Assembly: GCA_026018925.1 (NCBI GenBank)
Contig: JAKSZU010000013.1
Coordinates: 76,435,791-76,499,790, forward strand
Length of the DNA: 64,000 nucleotides
Reading direction: 5' to 3'
Origin: Tupaia tana
Taxonomy: Eukaryota; Chordata; Mammalia; Scandentia; Tupaiidae
Below, piece by piece: positions 23,869 through 36,994 of the stretch. The notes under the pieces are model-generated. The model was not told the DNA's origin, did no database searches, and worked only from the letters and a program-made list of their open reading frames with translations. The position numbers were made by a program, and so were the translations under genes. Numbering within the stretch: the stretch's first letter is position 1; the number at the start of each line of letters is the position of its first letter.

Positions 23869-26283
23869 AAAATATAATATATTTTGTATCCTGCCACTTT
23901 ACAGTATTCATTTATTACTTGGAAAAGTTTTTTCATGTATACCTTTGGACTTTCTATGTATACAATCATGTCATCTGCAAATAGAAATAATTTCAATTCT
24001 TCTTTTCCTATTTGAATGCCTTTTATTTAATTCTCTTGTCTGATTGCATTGGCTAGGACTTCCAGCACTATATTGAAAAGGAGTGGAAAAGGCCAGTTTT
24101 TAGTGAAAAAAGTTTCAGCTTTTCCTCATTCAGTATAATGTTAGCCATAGGTTTTTCATAGATGACTTTTATTATGCTGAGAAATGATCCTTCTATACCT
24201 ATTTTGCTGAGAGTCTTAATCATGAAGTATGTATTTTGTCAAATACTTTCTCTGCATAGATTGAAATAATCATATAGTTTTTATCTTTCTTCCTATTAAT
24301 ATGGTGTACTATGTTTGTGGTATTGTATATGTTTAATCATCCTGGCATCCCTGGAGTAAAGCCTACCTGATCGTGATGAATAATCAACTTTTAAAAATCT
24401 ATAGCATTTCTATATACAAACAACAATCAGAGACAGAACTGAAGAAAGTAATCCCATTTACACTAGCCACAAAAAAATATGATACCTAGGAATAAATCTA
24501 GTGAAAAACCTGTACAAGGAAAACTATGAATATCTTTAAAAATAAATTGAAAATTGAAAAATGACACAAAAAGTGGAAGGACACCCCACGTTCCTGAATT
24601 GGTAAAATTAATATAGTCAAAGTGGTAATTCTACCCAAATTAATCTATATATTTAATGCAATCCCCATAAAATTATCAGAGACATCCTTCACAGATCTAG
24701 AAAAGACAATCATAGAATTTATCTGGAATCATAAAAGATGCTATATGGCTAAGCAATCCTGTCCAAGAAGAGTGTAATGGGTGACATCTCATTCCCTGAT
24801 CCCAGTGTATATTACAAAGCTGATATTCAAAACAGCATGGTTTTGGCACAAAAACAGATCTGTGGACCAATAGAACAAAATAAAGACCTCATAAATACAA
24901 CCCAACTGATTCTTTGACAAAGGGTATAGCCAATCCAATGGGAAAGGGAAGACCTCTTTAGCAAATGGTGCTGGAAAACCTGGATAGCTTCCTGCAGAAA
25001 CATGAATCTGAACCCCTCTCACCATTAACAAAAATCAACTCAGAGTGGATCAAAGATCTAAACCTAAGATCTCAAACTAAATACTACTGATGGAAAACAC
25101 TGGGAATACTGGGAGACATTGCAGTAGACAAAGACTTCTTAAATCAGACCACCAAAGCACAGGCAATAATCCTAAAAATACACAAGTGTGATTACATGAG
25201 ATTAAGAAGTTTCTGCACAGCAAAAGACAGTAATAAATGTGAATCAACAACTTTTGGAATGGGGAATATTTTTGTAAACTTTACTCCAGATAAGGGAATG
25301 ATAACCAGGATACACAGGAAACTGAAATGGCTTATTTTTTCAAAAAATTATTAACCCAGTTGAAGATGGGAAAATGAGCTGAATAAACAACTCTTTATGG
25401 AAGACATACAAACAGTCAAAAAGCACATAAAAAAATGCTCAACATCCCTTATAAGGGAGATGCAGATAAAAAACACAACGAGGTAACACCTAACCCTAGT
25501 CACAGTGGCAAAGATTAAAAAAAAAAAAAAGGTAAGTTCTGGCAGGCATGTGGTGAAAGGGAACTCTCTTATGCTACTGGTGGGAATATAAATTGGTCCA
25601 GCCACTTTGGAGAACAATATGAAGGTTCCTCAAAGACCTACAAATAGAACTACCATATAATCCAGCAATTACATTCCTGTCTATCTACCCAAAGAATCGG
25701 AAAATGCTCAGTTGTAAAAGTGCTTGTAAATTTATGTTTACTGCAGCATTATTCACAATTGCTAAGACATGGGACCAAACAAAATGTCCATGAACAGATT
25801 AATGGATTAGAAAAGAATGGCATGTATACTCTATGGAGAACTACTGAGCCGTAAAAAACAATAAGACCCTGGCATGTGGTAGAATGTGGACAAATATGAA
25901 AGATTTACTGCTGTGTGAGGCAAGCCAGGCTATGAAAGAGAGACATTGACTATCTCCACTAAACACATACCAACTGTATGCATACATGGTGGAAACTGAA
26001 AGGTTAGAGGACATAGAAGCATTGAAAATGGTTATAGATACTGGAGAGAATGTGAGAAGAGAGTGGGAGAAGAGGAAGAGAGTAAGGAAGGAAATCAAGG
26101 AAGATACAGAGGCAAGACATTTATGGGACACAGAAATGTATTATTTTCTGTTGATGATAATGTGTTTTTTATTCTCAACTGGACTGGTGTAAAGTGTATT
26201 CACTTTACACATCACTTAGAAGCTAAGTGATGTATAATGATTAAATGTGTAAAATAAATTAAAATAATAAAATATATATTTTA
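23869..26283 (+). mobile_element. L1 with 5' inversion (twin-priming structure)
   Basis: From about 24390 to 26280 the plus strand carries the C-terminal part of L1 ORF2 and the 3'UTR. From about 23886 to 24385 the sequence is ORF2 in the opposite orientation. It includes the reverse transcriptase catalytic motif FADD, read on the minus strand near 23970-23981, and the upstream 'HHDQVGF.PGMQG'-like region. The two segments meet near 24388 and together cover adjacent parts of ORF2, as expected when an L1 integrates by twin priming. Likely duplications AAAATATAATATATTTT (23869-23885) and AAAATATATATTTT (near 26269-26283) flank it. Stops and frameshifts inactivate it. Confidence 0.88.
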
Positions 26284-26503
26284 ATTTGTACTCTTATTTC
26301 AAACTCACTTATTTACCACCAGCACCTTACACAATGGAGCTTAACTCATCCATACTCTTTATTTGTCTATTTGTATAGAAGCTAAGAGGGGAGAACTCTG
26401 AATCAATGTATTGAAATAAAGAACTGCGAAGAAAATAGATGTGACTGGGATTTACAGTGTCTCACTGGAAAATACTTTGAAAAACTTTATCAAGCAGAAA
26501 GGC

Positions 26504-27129
26504 TGTGATGGTTAATTTTGTGTGTTAACTTGACTGGACTGAAGGATGCCTAGATACCTTTTGAAACATTGTTCCTAAGTGTGTATGTGAAAATGTTGAC
26601 AAGATTGGCTTATGAGTCAGTGAATTTAGGAAGATCTGCTTTCAAAGTGGGCAAATATCACCCAAACGGCTGGGAATGTAGGAAGGCAGAGGAAGTGTGT
26701 TCATGTTCCCCTCCTCTCTCTTCTCTCTCAACTCTTTCTTTGAGAGAATGCTGTTTGTTCTACTCCTACATTTGCTCCATCCCTGCTCCTCCATTTGGCC
26801 CTTGGCTGTATTTGTTCCAGCTAGCTCCTGAATCCTATGCCCCTCCACCAGATAGACGCCAAGTTCTTTAATTTTTGACCCTGAACTCATACCAGCAGTT
26901 GCCCAAGGGTGCTCAGGCCTGTCCCTTGACCTCCGAGTGCTCCCTGTATGCCTTGGACTGGAACTGCACCAGCTTCTCTGCTTCAGAGCATTTAAACTGT
27001 TTCTCCAGCTTGTGTACAGCTTATTGTGACCTGCTTTGTTTCCTATGAGATAATTCAAATAAATTCCTTCCTTTACATATATAGTTATCCTGTTGGATCT
27101 GTTGCCTCTGGAGAGCACTGACCAATACA
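26504..27129 (+). mobile_element. Solo LTR, MLT2-type (ERVL)
   Basis: It opens TGTGATGGTTAATTTTGTG and closes CTGACCAATACA, matching the ends I know for MLT2-type ERVL LTRs. The poly(A) region 'TTCAAATAAATTCC' at about 27054-27067 fits. An overlapping minus-strand open frame of 178 codons is a by-product of this LTR. Confidence 0.85.
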
Positions 27130-27605
27130 GACACATCAGCAAATCTTCCACAAAAATGTGTCCTTTCCTGTAATCCATGAGACTTTGTAGGAATTGCTAG
27201 GGGTCTAGTAGCTGTTTTCAAAGAAGCTAGGATCATTAATTATTTGTTGTACACTAGGCCTCTTACTTTCACTATTTCAACTTAAATGTAAAAAAATAGA
27301 ATTGGTGATGTTTTTGGGTGTAATGGCAGCTTGGTGTTCTCTTGAGATTTTTATCTAAGAGAAAATGGAAGGCACTGGAAAAAGATGGATTGCCCAGGCA
27401 TCATTCAACACACCCATTCTTCACAACTGATGACAAGCAGTGGTATTTATTCAGAATGATGGCTTTCAAATTCTGTACCATAAATATATGGCCATAGGGT
27501 TAAGAGAAGCCAAATGTCTTTGAGTTCCTGTCCCTCATTCTACCAGAGAAGTTTCCCTATTTACTATTGGGTGATATTTTTATTTTAGAAAGAATGGTAC
27601 CTTTA
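27130..27605. other. Unassigned stretch
   Basis: No gene or repeat recognised. Confidence 0.4.
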
Positions 27606-27625
27606 AAAATATTTGAATAAATTTT

Positions 27626-27890
27626 TTTTTTTTTTTTGAGAGGTTTTTCGCTATAGGGCGCGTGCGCTCGCCAGACAGACAGAGAGAGACATAGAGACAG
27701 AAAGCGAGAAATCACCCCCCAGGGGGGATGGTCACGCCGCAATCCCTTCTCCTCCATTCTCCTCTCGGGATCTTGGGCACGCACGCACACGCGCCCGGCG
27801 TGAGTTGTAAGCCACCGGGTCCGAGACGCGAACCGCGGTCGACTACGTGGGAGTCCAGCGACATAGCCATTACGCTAACTGCTGGTTCCC
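27626..27890 (-). mobile_element. tRNA-derived SINE, youngest subtype
   Basis: CpG-rich copy with a perfect 20-bp duplication AAAATATTTGAATAAATTTT at 27606-27625 and 27891-27910. On plus the B-box-like region reads GACGCGAACCGC, so the sense strand has GGTTCGCGTC. Confidence 0.95.
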
Positions 27891-27949
27891 AAAATATTTG
27901 AATAAATTTTAAAAATTAAAATACCACTATTTTAGAATAGATTGGAATT

Positions 27950-28202
27950 GGAACCAGCAGATGGCATAGTGGTTACGTCGCTGGACTCCCAGATGACTGA
28001 CAGCAGTTTGAGTCTCAGACCCAATGAAAGTCATATTGGGCGTATGTGTGTGTGTGCCTAAGATCCCAGGAGGAGAATGGACAGGAAGGGATTGCTACAT
28101 GGCCATCCCCCCGGGGAATGATTTCTCACTTTCCCTCTCACTGTCTCTGTCTCTCTCTGGGGAGCACATGCACCCTAAGGCAAAAGTATCTTTTTTAAAA
28201 AA
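27950..28202 (+). mobile_element. tRNA-derived SINE
   Basis: The head is GAACCAGCAGATGGCATAGT and the B-box-like motif is AGTTTGAGTCTC. The body and 'GAGCACATGCACCCTAAGGC' end are present. Confidence 0.88.
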
Positions 28203-28204
28203 GC

Positions 28205-30805
28205 AATAAGTTGGTAGCGTTTAGCCCTACTGTGTTTGTCTGCTTCTTAGAATTCCAAGAAAAAAATAGAAATTGAAAAAAAAAGCTATTCATTGTTATT
28301 CCTATTCTGTTAGAAAGTTTTGATGATACATGAGGACTCTGGCCACTCAGTTTAGATCAGACATGTAGTCTAGAGTATTCTAAATATAGTATTACCTGAA
28401 AATAAAAATTAACTAAAGTTAACTAAATTATAAATTCATTCAACATCTGTGTAGTTTCTGTAAAGCTCCAGTTATTGTGTTAGCTGTTAGAGAAAGACGA
28501 TACTAGGACTCAATCCATGTTCTGTTGGTAGAGGTTGGGAGGATAGAGGAACAAGAGATTGTATGGGGAGGGGGGTGTTGAGAGGAATGAACACATATTC
28601 AAATACTTATAATAAATGCAGTAATTATCCAATACATGCTTGTTAAATGGATACTTGAATGAATGCAAGAAATGGCTGCAAGGGCACAAAGGTGGAGCAT
28701 TTTCCTTGAAGACACCATAAGGAATTTAGTCTTAATTGACAGACAGAGTTTGCTTGGTGATTTGTGATACTTCCATTATAGCATCATTAGAACTATATTA
28801 CAATAGCTGGTTCATGTATTAATTGAACATAATGTATTTACTACCTTATATATGTCAGAAATATAAGATCTTGGTAAATGTGAAGATCGCTGAGATAGAT
28901 GAAACAAAGTTCCTATCCTAAAAGAAATTACATTTTAGGGACTCATGACTTCTCCACACATATGGTAATATGGTGATAAGCATTATTTTTTCCTTTTAAT
29001 TTTTATATTTTAGCCCAGTTCTTGACATACAGTTTGATTTCAAGAAATGTATATTGAATGCATGAATTCCTTTGCAGTCTTGAAAAGTAATTTGTTTTTT
29101 GTGGGTTTTTTTTTGTACTTATTTTATCCTCATAATTTCAATACCAAGGTTGTCATTATAGCTTTTCTGAAACTACTGACCATTAAAAACTGACTTGGCA
29201 TGTCAGCAGACTGTGTACCCAACACATTTTAAAGGAAGAACGCATAAGGATTCTATTAAGATGATCATCTAAATAATGGACCACATGTGGCCCAGTCCTG
29301 AATGCAGAGAATAGCATAAATGTCATTTGTTGACAGTAGGTGACTTTTGTTAATGGGAAGATATGGTGGTAGTATGGAGAAATGACAATACATTTTAAGT
29401 ACTAATAAGTATAAATTACTATGCCTGTCAACTTTACAGATATTTTGTCCTAGCAATAATCATGTAAAATAATGAAGGTTATAGGCTATTCCAGTTCTAT
29501 AACAGAGAAACTACCAGAATAGGTAAGTGAAATAACTTCCTCGAATTGAAAGTAGAGTCAGAATAGATAAAGTTTAAATACATGTTTCATCATCAAGATG
29601 AAGATATTTATGAGAATCTTCAAAGGTAGGGATTTATAGGAGATAATAGTAAATATTAAAATAAAATTGTTTTCTTTTATTATGAAAACTATTTAATTTA
29701 GTGCATTTAAAATTTGTAAGTTGTGCATAGAACATCTAGATTCTAATGTATAATTATGAAATATTGGTGCTAAAATAATTTTTTGATGAAGCAATTTATT
29801 CTCAAGCAAGACCAAAATACTTAACATTTAAGGAGTCATTTCACTTAGGAAGAAAAATTAATACAGAAATATTAATAGATCTTTACACTGTGTACTAGAA
29901 ATGCCAAATAATTGCATTTATTCATAAATAGGTCAAACAAACTATTTGTCAAATAGAACGTTTAAAGTCTTTGTTTGGTAAAGGAATGGAGAAATCATTT
30001 AATGCATGAAAAGAGCTAAAAACTACAGGATAATGCAAAAATCAACCAAGTAAGTAAAAATAGTCTAATAAGAAAACAACTATTGAATACTCCTTTTTGT
30101 TTTTAGTTTTCTTAAATGTCATGGCACCTCATTTATTACAATGGTATTGATTTAGTAATACTTGATTTATTTTGTGAGAGGAACAAAATCATACTCCTAA
30201 ATTTTTTGAACTTTAATTGTTGTATTGAAGGTCCAATTAAGATGGAGTAAATGCACTCTACCATCTCTTCCCTCTTATTACTAACTAAAAGCTCTGGACA
30301 AAATACTAAAATAGAGGCACTAATTGAGAACTCTGAAAAGTAAATAATAGAAAACAGTTAGAAAGGAAATAAAAAGTTAAACAGTAACCAGTACAGCCTT
30401 GAATTCTCTGTTTTGTTTTTCCCCCAATATACCAAGTGATGTAGAAGCTGCAAGTGGGGCCAAAAAGAATAAATGGCCCTATAGCAAGATGGACTATGGT
30501 AGAAGCAGCCTTACCACCTGGAACATATGATCAGGCATACTTGTGGTATTTTAAGTATCAGTTGTGGATAAAGATACCATGTAGAATCTATTACAAGCTC
30601 CAGTGAGACATTTATAGCATAGACCCCTACGGCAAGACCATACCATCTATAGCAGACACTTCAATATCTTTTGAAAAACAACTAGTGTGCTCCTAAACTC
30701 TTACAGAGATGAAACAACTAGTTATAGGATTCCAAGTGACCATAGCTCCAATTGCCCATCATCAACTCAGTTTTGTGATTCATTAAGTAAAAATTCAGGT
30801 TTGAC
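28205..30805. other. Mostly unassigned; weak L2- and MIR-like pieces
   Basis: 28433-28720 resembles the L2 3' region in reverse orientation and 29005-29070 resembles an L2 tail in forward orientation. 29385-29580 has weak MIR order. 30240-30800 is unidentified. All are too diverged for a firm call. Confidence 0.35.
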
Positions 30806-30824
30806 TAGTAACAATCCATTTTTT

Positions 30825-31974
30825 TATTACTATTATTATTATTATTATTGAATCACTATATATCATTACAGCATACAAAATGAGTTTTCTCAGTGTGAAT
30901 ACACTATATATAAGTCCAGTCAAAGTTACTATCATACACATTGTCATAAGTAGGTAATTTTCCATTTTTGGGTCCCTTGAATATTTTGCTTCTTACTTTT
31001 CCCCCTTGATACCCTCCCTCTCATCCTCCCCCTTTTCGCCCCTCCTCACACACTGCATCTAGGATCCACAGTTTGTCTCCATGTTTTCATTCTTTCCACT
31101 CTTTCAGTTTCTGCCATAAAGTGTAGACATTTGGTATATATTAAGTGGAGACATACAATATGATAATACCTTTAACAGGATTAATATACAGTGTGTTCAT
31201 GCTTGGAAAATTCATTTTGCATATCATAATGATATATAGTGATTGAATATATAAAAAAATTTAAATAATGCTTCTCTTTCATAGTTTGGCTTGCTTTGCT
31301 CAGCAGTATATCTTCCATATTCATCCACTTTCTATCAAATGCCAGGATCTCATTGTTTTTTATGGCTGAGTAGAGCATATGTACCACACTTTTTCAAACC
31401 AATTTATCTATTCATGGACATTTGGATTGGTTCCACATCTTGGCAATTGTGAATAGTGCCACAATAAATAAACATGGTTGTGTAAGTGTTTTTCTGATTG
31501 AGTGTATATCCTTTGGGTAGATTCCCAGGAGTGGAATTGCTACATCATATGGCAGTTATATTTGTAGGTTTTTGAGGAACCTCTATATTCTTCTTCACAG
31601 TGACTACTAGTCTACATTCCCACCGACAGTGTGAGAGAGTTCCTTTTTTACCACACCCACACCAGCACTTATCATTCTTTCTTTATTATTATTTTTTTTT
31701 AATTTTAGCCATTCTGACTGGAGTTAATGGTATCTCATTGTGGCTTTGATTTGCATCTCCCTTATGACAAGGGATGTTGAAAATTTTTTGATATGCTCTT
31801 TGGCTGTTTGTATGTCTTCCTTATGTCTGTTCAGCTCATTTGTCCATCTTTTAGTTGGATTGTTTATTTTTTTTCACATAAGCTGCTTGAATTTCTTGTA
31901 TTTTTGTTGTTGTTGTTGTTATCAGTCCCTTATCCGAGGGAGAGTTTGCAAATGTATTTTCCCATTCCAAGGGT
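30825..31974 (-). mobile_element. L1 3' end, 5'-truncated, with target-site duplication
   Basis: The minus strand reads the ORF2 C-terminal part (for example the region seen on plus as 'TTATGGCTGAGTAGAGCATA') and then the 3'UTR. The flanks AGTAACAATCCATTTT (30807-30822) and AGTAACAACCCATTTT (31975-31990) are a 16-bp duplication with one mismatch. Confidence 0.92.
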
Positions 31975-31990
31975 AGTAACAACCCATTTT

Positions 31991-32774
31991 AAGATGAAAG
32001 CATAAACCAAGAATTAAGTTCCAATCCCCTTTCAACTAGCCCCAAATGCCTACTTAATTCACCTCTGATGCACATTGCCTCTTCCTCAGATCACACCAAT
32101 GGGAAGAAGAAAGGTCCAGACAAAAGGTAAAAACATGAGATTAATATCACTGATAAGCCAATTCAATGCATGTAGAGTATGAGCTTAAAGTGAAAACAGG
32201 GGTACATACCATAGCTGTTTTTGTGAGTGTACTTGAAAGATGTTAGCAAATGACAGAGATTTGAGTGGCGTGCCTGGTCATTGGCCTTGTATGGAAAGAG
32301 AACCTGAAGTGAGGATATATAGAGATTCACGAGCAGTGGTAAAAGCTTGGTTGGCCATTCAGGGGCCTGTAAAGAGTATTACTCAAGATTAAGGACAATA
32401 ATGCTCAAGGAGAGGTAGGCAGATAAAATAAGTATATCAACCTATGTGAGTGGAGACAGAGTGTGAAGATATTTGGGCTACATGAAAACAACCAACGGAG
32501 AGCAGTCACTGGAGAAGATATAATTTATTTGGGCAATTGATGTCAGCAAACTTCTGTCATCAGCCCCCCTAGCACAGGCGAAATAAGCACATAGTGCAAA
32601 TGGTCTATGTTTGTGCCCAGTAGTATGAGTTTCACTAACCATGGCTGATTGAACTATTATCATTGATCAGAAGGAGCTACAATGGAAGATAATTATTCAC
32701 TAGACAAGGAGTTTCAGCTGTGACTCTGAGACTAGCTGTAGCTGCTGTAGTTAGTCCCACTAACAATCTTCTGC
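31991..32774. other. Unassigned stretch
   Basis: Continuation of the unknown sequence that the L1 interrupted. No gene or repeat recognised. Confidence 0.4.
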
Positions 32775-32940
32775 AGAGCCAGCAAGTGACATGGTGGGTA
32801 AGGTGCTGGATTACCACAAGGCCAGTCATGGTTTGAGTCCAGAATCTGGCGGCTTGCATTCCCACTTTCCCTCTCTCTCTCTCTGTGTCTCTCAGAGCAC
32901 ATGTGCCCCATAGGAAATTTTTAAAATAATAAATAAATAA
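32775..32940 (+). mobile_element. tRNA-derived SINE, short internally deleted form
   Basis: The head (AGAGCCAGCAAGTGACATGG) and B-box-like GGTTTGAGTCC are joined at 'CGGCTTGCATTCCCACTTTC' to the CT-rich 3' part. The central body is missing. The tail is AATAAATAAATAA. Confidence 0.82.
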
Positions 32941-32942
32941 CT

Positions 32943-33188
32943 GGGACCAGCAGATGGCGTAATGATTACGTTGCTGGACTACATGTAGTCAACTGTGGTT
33001 TGAGTCCCAGACCAGGTGGCTTAAAACTCATGCTGGGCATGTGTTCATGCATGTCCAAAATCCTGAGAGGAGAACAGAAGAGAGGGTTTGCTGTGTGACC
33101 ATCCCCAGGGGGTGACTTCTCGCTTTCTATGTCTGTGCATGTGCCCTATAGAAAAAAATCTCTACAAAAATAAATAAACAATAATTTG
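32943..33188 (+). mobile_element. tRNA-derived SINE, head-to-tail after another SINE
   Basis: The head is GGGACCAGCAGATGGCGTAA and it ends with an A-rich tail. It starts 2 bp after the tail of the short SINE, so it inserted into that tail. Confidence 0.9.
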
Positions 33189-33199
33189 GAAAAAAAAAA

Positions 33200-33965
33200 A
33201 AAAGCATCTGCAAAGTTCACTCGAGAGAAGTCTACTAGAATCTGGTAGAAACTACCATTAAATTGTACATGAAGAAGTGGACTTGATATTTTAAATGTTG
33301 GATTTGGTGGACTAGCTTTCCCTTCAAAGGACTTATTGCCTCAATTGTTGGGAATGGTGCTGACAGCCTTCAGCTGATAGCTGTACCAGGATCTGCTTCA
33401 GCTATATAGAGTCACCTTGCCCAAGATTCAATCTGTTTGGGGGAGGGGGTGCCAAGGTTGTATCTGTTTTGAGAGTGTCCCAAATTCAATGAATGATTGT
33501 TAAGTGTATAAACGATTGATGTTAGTGTCCTAACTCAACTCAGGACAACTCTGAAGAACTTTCCAGTTCCAGAACAACTTTTGGAGTAGGCCGAGGCTGT
33601 CATTGTTCCTTCCTCACAGCTCGATGTCTCCTTCTGCTCAATCCTGTTTTCCTTTCATCCTTTTTATAGACACTGTCCCTAATTTAATTCTTTTTAGTAT
33701 TATTTTTGCAATAGAGTGTGTGTGCTTGCCAGAGAGAGACAATGAGAACTCGCACCCTGGTGGGTATGGCCATACCGCAATCCTTTTTCTCCATTCTCCT
33801 CTGGAGATTTTAAGCATGCATGCATGTGTGATTTTTCAAGCCACCAGGTCTGGGATTTGAACTACATTGGGCCATTAGGAAGTCCAGTTCTTTAATTACC
33901 ACACCATCTTCTGGCCCCCTCTAAAGGAACGCTTTAACAAGCATTCAGAAACCTAAACTCAAAGG
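33200..33965 (+). mobile_element. Possible ancient ERVL-type LTR, split by a SINE
   Basis: The segment at 33590-33690 ('CAGCTCGATGTCTCCTTCTG', 'CAATCCTG') resembles the 3' part of LTR33-like LTRs. The SINE at 33700-33918 would separate it from its end. Recognition is from memory and weak. Confidence 0.35.
33700..33918 (-). mobile_element. tRNA-derived SINE, old
   Basis: The minus-strand head reads as 'CACACCATCTTCTGGCCCC' on plus, with the body 'GGCCATACCGCAATCC'. No clear tail. Confidence 0.82.
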
Positions 33966-34248
33966 CCAACAGGTGGCATGGAGGTTAAGGCAACGGTATC
34001 CCATATGGCTGACTGTGTCGTTTGAGTCCCAGACCTGGGGCCTTGAAAGTCATGCTGGGCACATGTGCATACGTGTGCAAAATCCTGAGAGAGGAATGAA
34101 GGAGAAAGGATTGCAGCATTGCCATCCCCCTAGTGAGTTTTCACTTTTGCTTTCTCTTGCTCTTTGACCCGCCATCCCCCTAGTGAGTTTTCACTTTCGC
34201 TCTCTCTTGCTCTTTTTTTGACTCTCTGGCAAGCAAAAACAAATAATA
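33964..34248 (+). mobile_element. tRNA-derived SINE with internal 50-bp duplication
   Basis: The head is GGCCAACAGGTGGCATGGAG. The body segment beginning GCCATCCCCCTAGTGAGTTT occurs twice, at 34121 and 34171. Confidence 0.85.
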
Positions 34249-34249
34249 A

Positions 34250-35845
34250 AGATAGAAAACTAAACTCAGAGTCAGCTTTGGGAGAAACCCAATCAATTAT
34301 AATATTTTATACTCAATTTAAATGTTTCTGTTTCATATTTTTTAGTCTATCATTTTCTTTTAAAATTATTCTTAATTTTATGCCTTTATATTTTTTAGAG
34401 TAGAGACATTTAAGACTAAAATAAACATCATTGGTCATCGAACTAGTTTTCCTCTTATGGGTAATATTTTTTTCCCTATGATAGTCTCATAATCAACCTA
34501 TGTTTGAGTATTTTCCATGTATTACATAGTAATACACAAGTGTAATGCTTACAAAGTTTTCTCTTGTGAAGAGCTGAAATTGGCCCCCTGTGTCTTCTAC
34601 CCATTTACCTTTGTTTTATTAATCGACTTTCATATGTTAACTTTCAAATAAATGAATCTAGCATGTCCTCTGCTGAATTTTTATGAAGCTAAATAAATCT
34701 AATTTCCTCAACCATGTTTCAGTATTTCTCATAGTCCTGTCTCCCCTATAAACTTTGTAAATTATTCATTCTTTAGCAGAGAGACAACTCTTGGTTTTTT
34801 TGAACTGTTCTGACACTACCCCCCTTACTAAAAGCATCATATCTAGGGTAGATAGTAAAAGTGAACAATAAACAAAATGATGTAGATTACCTGGAAAGGT
34901 AACACTGCTAGTTATTTAATCCTTTTCAAATGCTAATTTACTTAAAGTATCCAAATTTTTTTATTCAACTATTTTTCTTTTCAAATATAATAATCTGCCC
35001 ATAAATGTGATAGTGGGAATTCTGGATCTTGTGTAGGACTAATATGATTTTTTTAATAATATCATTACTCATTGAAGTGATTTTGACAAATCAGGGATAA
35101 TTCAATTTTTCACTCTTTTAGTTAAAAGTGAGTGACTGATTCTTATTCTGATTGGCATCACTAATGACAGTGTGGGATTCGGCACTCTATACTATGCTTC
35201 AAGGGCAGCAAAAGGGTGAGCTAGCTGCCACTTTGACTGACATTTTATGCAAATGACATGAATCAATACATCTCTTGTACATGGCTCATTGAAAATTATA
35301 ATTGCATATTTAAAAATGTATACAAGTCATATTTTATATTGGCAGCATATGTTTTGTGGATCAGGTAACACATGACAAGAAACAAACATCCTTAAGTTCC
35401 TAAGGAAATGAGGCTTCTGGATACATTAAAACACATATATTTTTCCTTAAAAAGGAAGAGTCCACTTCAGTAAAAACTTTCAATTATTAAATTCTGTATT
35501 TAACTTAGAGTTCCATAGAGGGTTGCAATCCACATCATTTAATAACTTAAACGGCAATTTGATTTGGAAAGTACAATGATGTGAGGCTTATGCTATTAGA
35601 AAAACATAACTCATAAAATTAATTATCAGTTGCTAATTTACTTTAGGAAATTATTAATGTTGGAAGGAAGATTGATGAGTTTAGTTTTCTCATGGAACAC
35701 CAAGGTTGTAAAAAAAAATTCAACTGATTTATCATTTTTATATTGTATGTGCTTCCTATCTTAATGAACAAGTTGACATTTAATTTACTTGATTTTTATT
35801 AGTTTGTTTCTTTAAGAGAATAAACTTTCTTAGAGTTTTCATCTT
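34250..35845. other. Unassigned AT-rich DNA
   Basis: No gene or repeat recognised. Confidence 0.4.
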
Positions 35846-35849
35846 TGGC

Positions 35850-36085
35850 GAGGAAGTTGAACGGCATAATGGATGAGTAAAAGCTTTAGAGTCAAACAAG
35901 TTTATATCCTGACTCTGTCACTTATAGTAATGTGACCTTAGACTAATTTTATTTTATTTTTATTAGCCAAATACTTTTCATTTGTAGTATGAGAATGGCA
36001 ACAATGATCACTTCATAAAATTGTATGTATTAGATGAGATAGTATACCTGCACAGTGTAATTATTCTTAAATAGCTAATTTGGAG
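35850..36085 (+). repeat. MIR-type ancient SINE
   Basis: Order matches MIR: 'GCTTTAGAGTCAAACAAG', 'CTGACTCTGTCACTTATAG', 'GTGACCTTAGAC', then 'AGTATGAGAATGGCAACAA'. Confidence 0.75.
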
Positions 36086-36507
36086 GAGTAAGATTCATTT
36101 GCTTTGGTACAATTAACATACTCTGAATACAAGATAAAAATAATGAATGCAGGTTTTCATTTATACTTGGAGAATAGTGAAAGAGAAAAAAATCTATTCT
36201 GAATTAAAAGGCCATTTTTCCACACTTGGCACAAAACATGAAAGAATATCTTATGGATACATTTTTGATAACCCTTAAGACAAACAATGTATTTTTTTTT
36301 AAAGTCTTGAAAGAAATAGTATATTTTTCTTTGGAGCTTCAGGGAGAAAAATCAGTAGATTACACTATAAATATTTGACATGAAGTAATCTCAAATTGAA
36401 AAGGAAAGGAAAATGAATATTGAGTTCTTATTATGTACCAAACCCTGATGAGTATTTATTCAAAAATCAGTGTCATCATTATAATGAATTTCATTACTAC
36501 CCAGATA

Positions 36508-36992
36508 GTAATGACAGCTGCCATTTATTAAGTATCTCTTACATACTAAGTATTTTATATACATTCACTTTTATCTGCATAATTACCATATAAGAATATA
36601 TTATTTGAGGATCAGCAGATGGTGTAATGATTACAACACTGGTTTGTAACAGCTGACTGCAGTTTGGGTCCTGGACCCAGTGGCTTGGAACTCATGCCGA
36701 GCATGTGTGCATCATGCCCAGAATCCCAAGAAGAGAATGGAGAAGAAGGAATTGTGGTGTGGCCATCCTCCCTGGAGGATGATTTCTTGCTTTCTCTGTC
36801 TCTCTCTGTCTCTCAAAAAAGAGAGAGAACACCCACTCCCTATGGCAAAAGTCTTTCAAAAAAAAAAAAAAAGGAATATATTTGATCTAATCTATTGATG
36901 AGGAAAGTAAGGCCTAGAAAGTTGAAAGAATTTGCCCCAAATCGTATTGCTGGTGAATGTTGGCACTAAAATTGGAACTTCAATCTAACGAA
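36508..36992 (+). repeat. MIR split by a SINE
   Basis: The left half (36508-36606, 'GCCATTTATTAAGTATCT') and right half (36877-36992, 'GATGAGGAAAGTAAGGCC') join across the SINE at 36608-36871. Confidence 0.78.
36608..36871 (+). mobile_element. tRNA-derived SINE
   Basis: The head is AGGATCAGCAGATGGTGTAA with complete body and A tail. Flanks AGAATATATTATTTGA and AGGAATATATTTGA form the duplication. Confidence 0.9.
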
Positions 36993-36994
36993 CA

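Noticed and set aside
26642-27178. 178-codon open frame on the minus strand
   Set aside because: It lies almost wholly inside the antisense of an MLT2-type LTR and has no domain.
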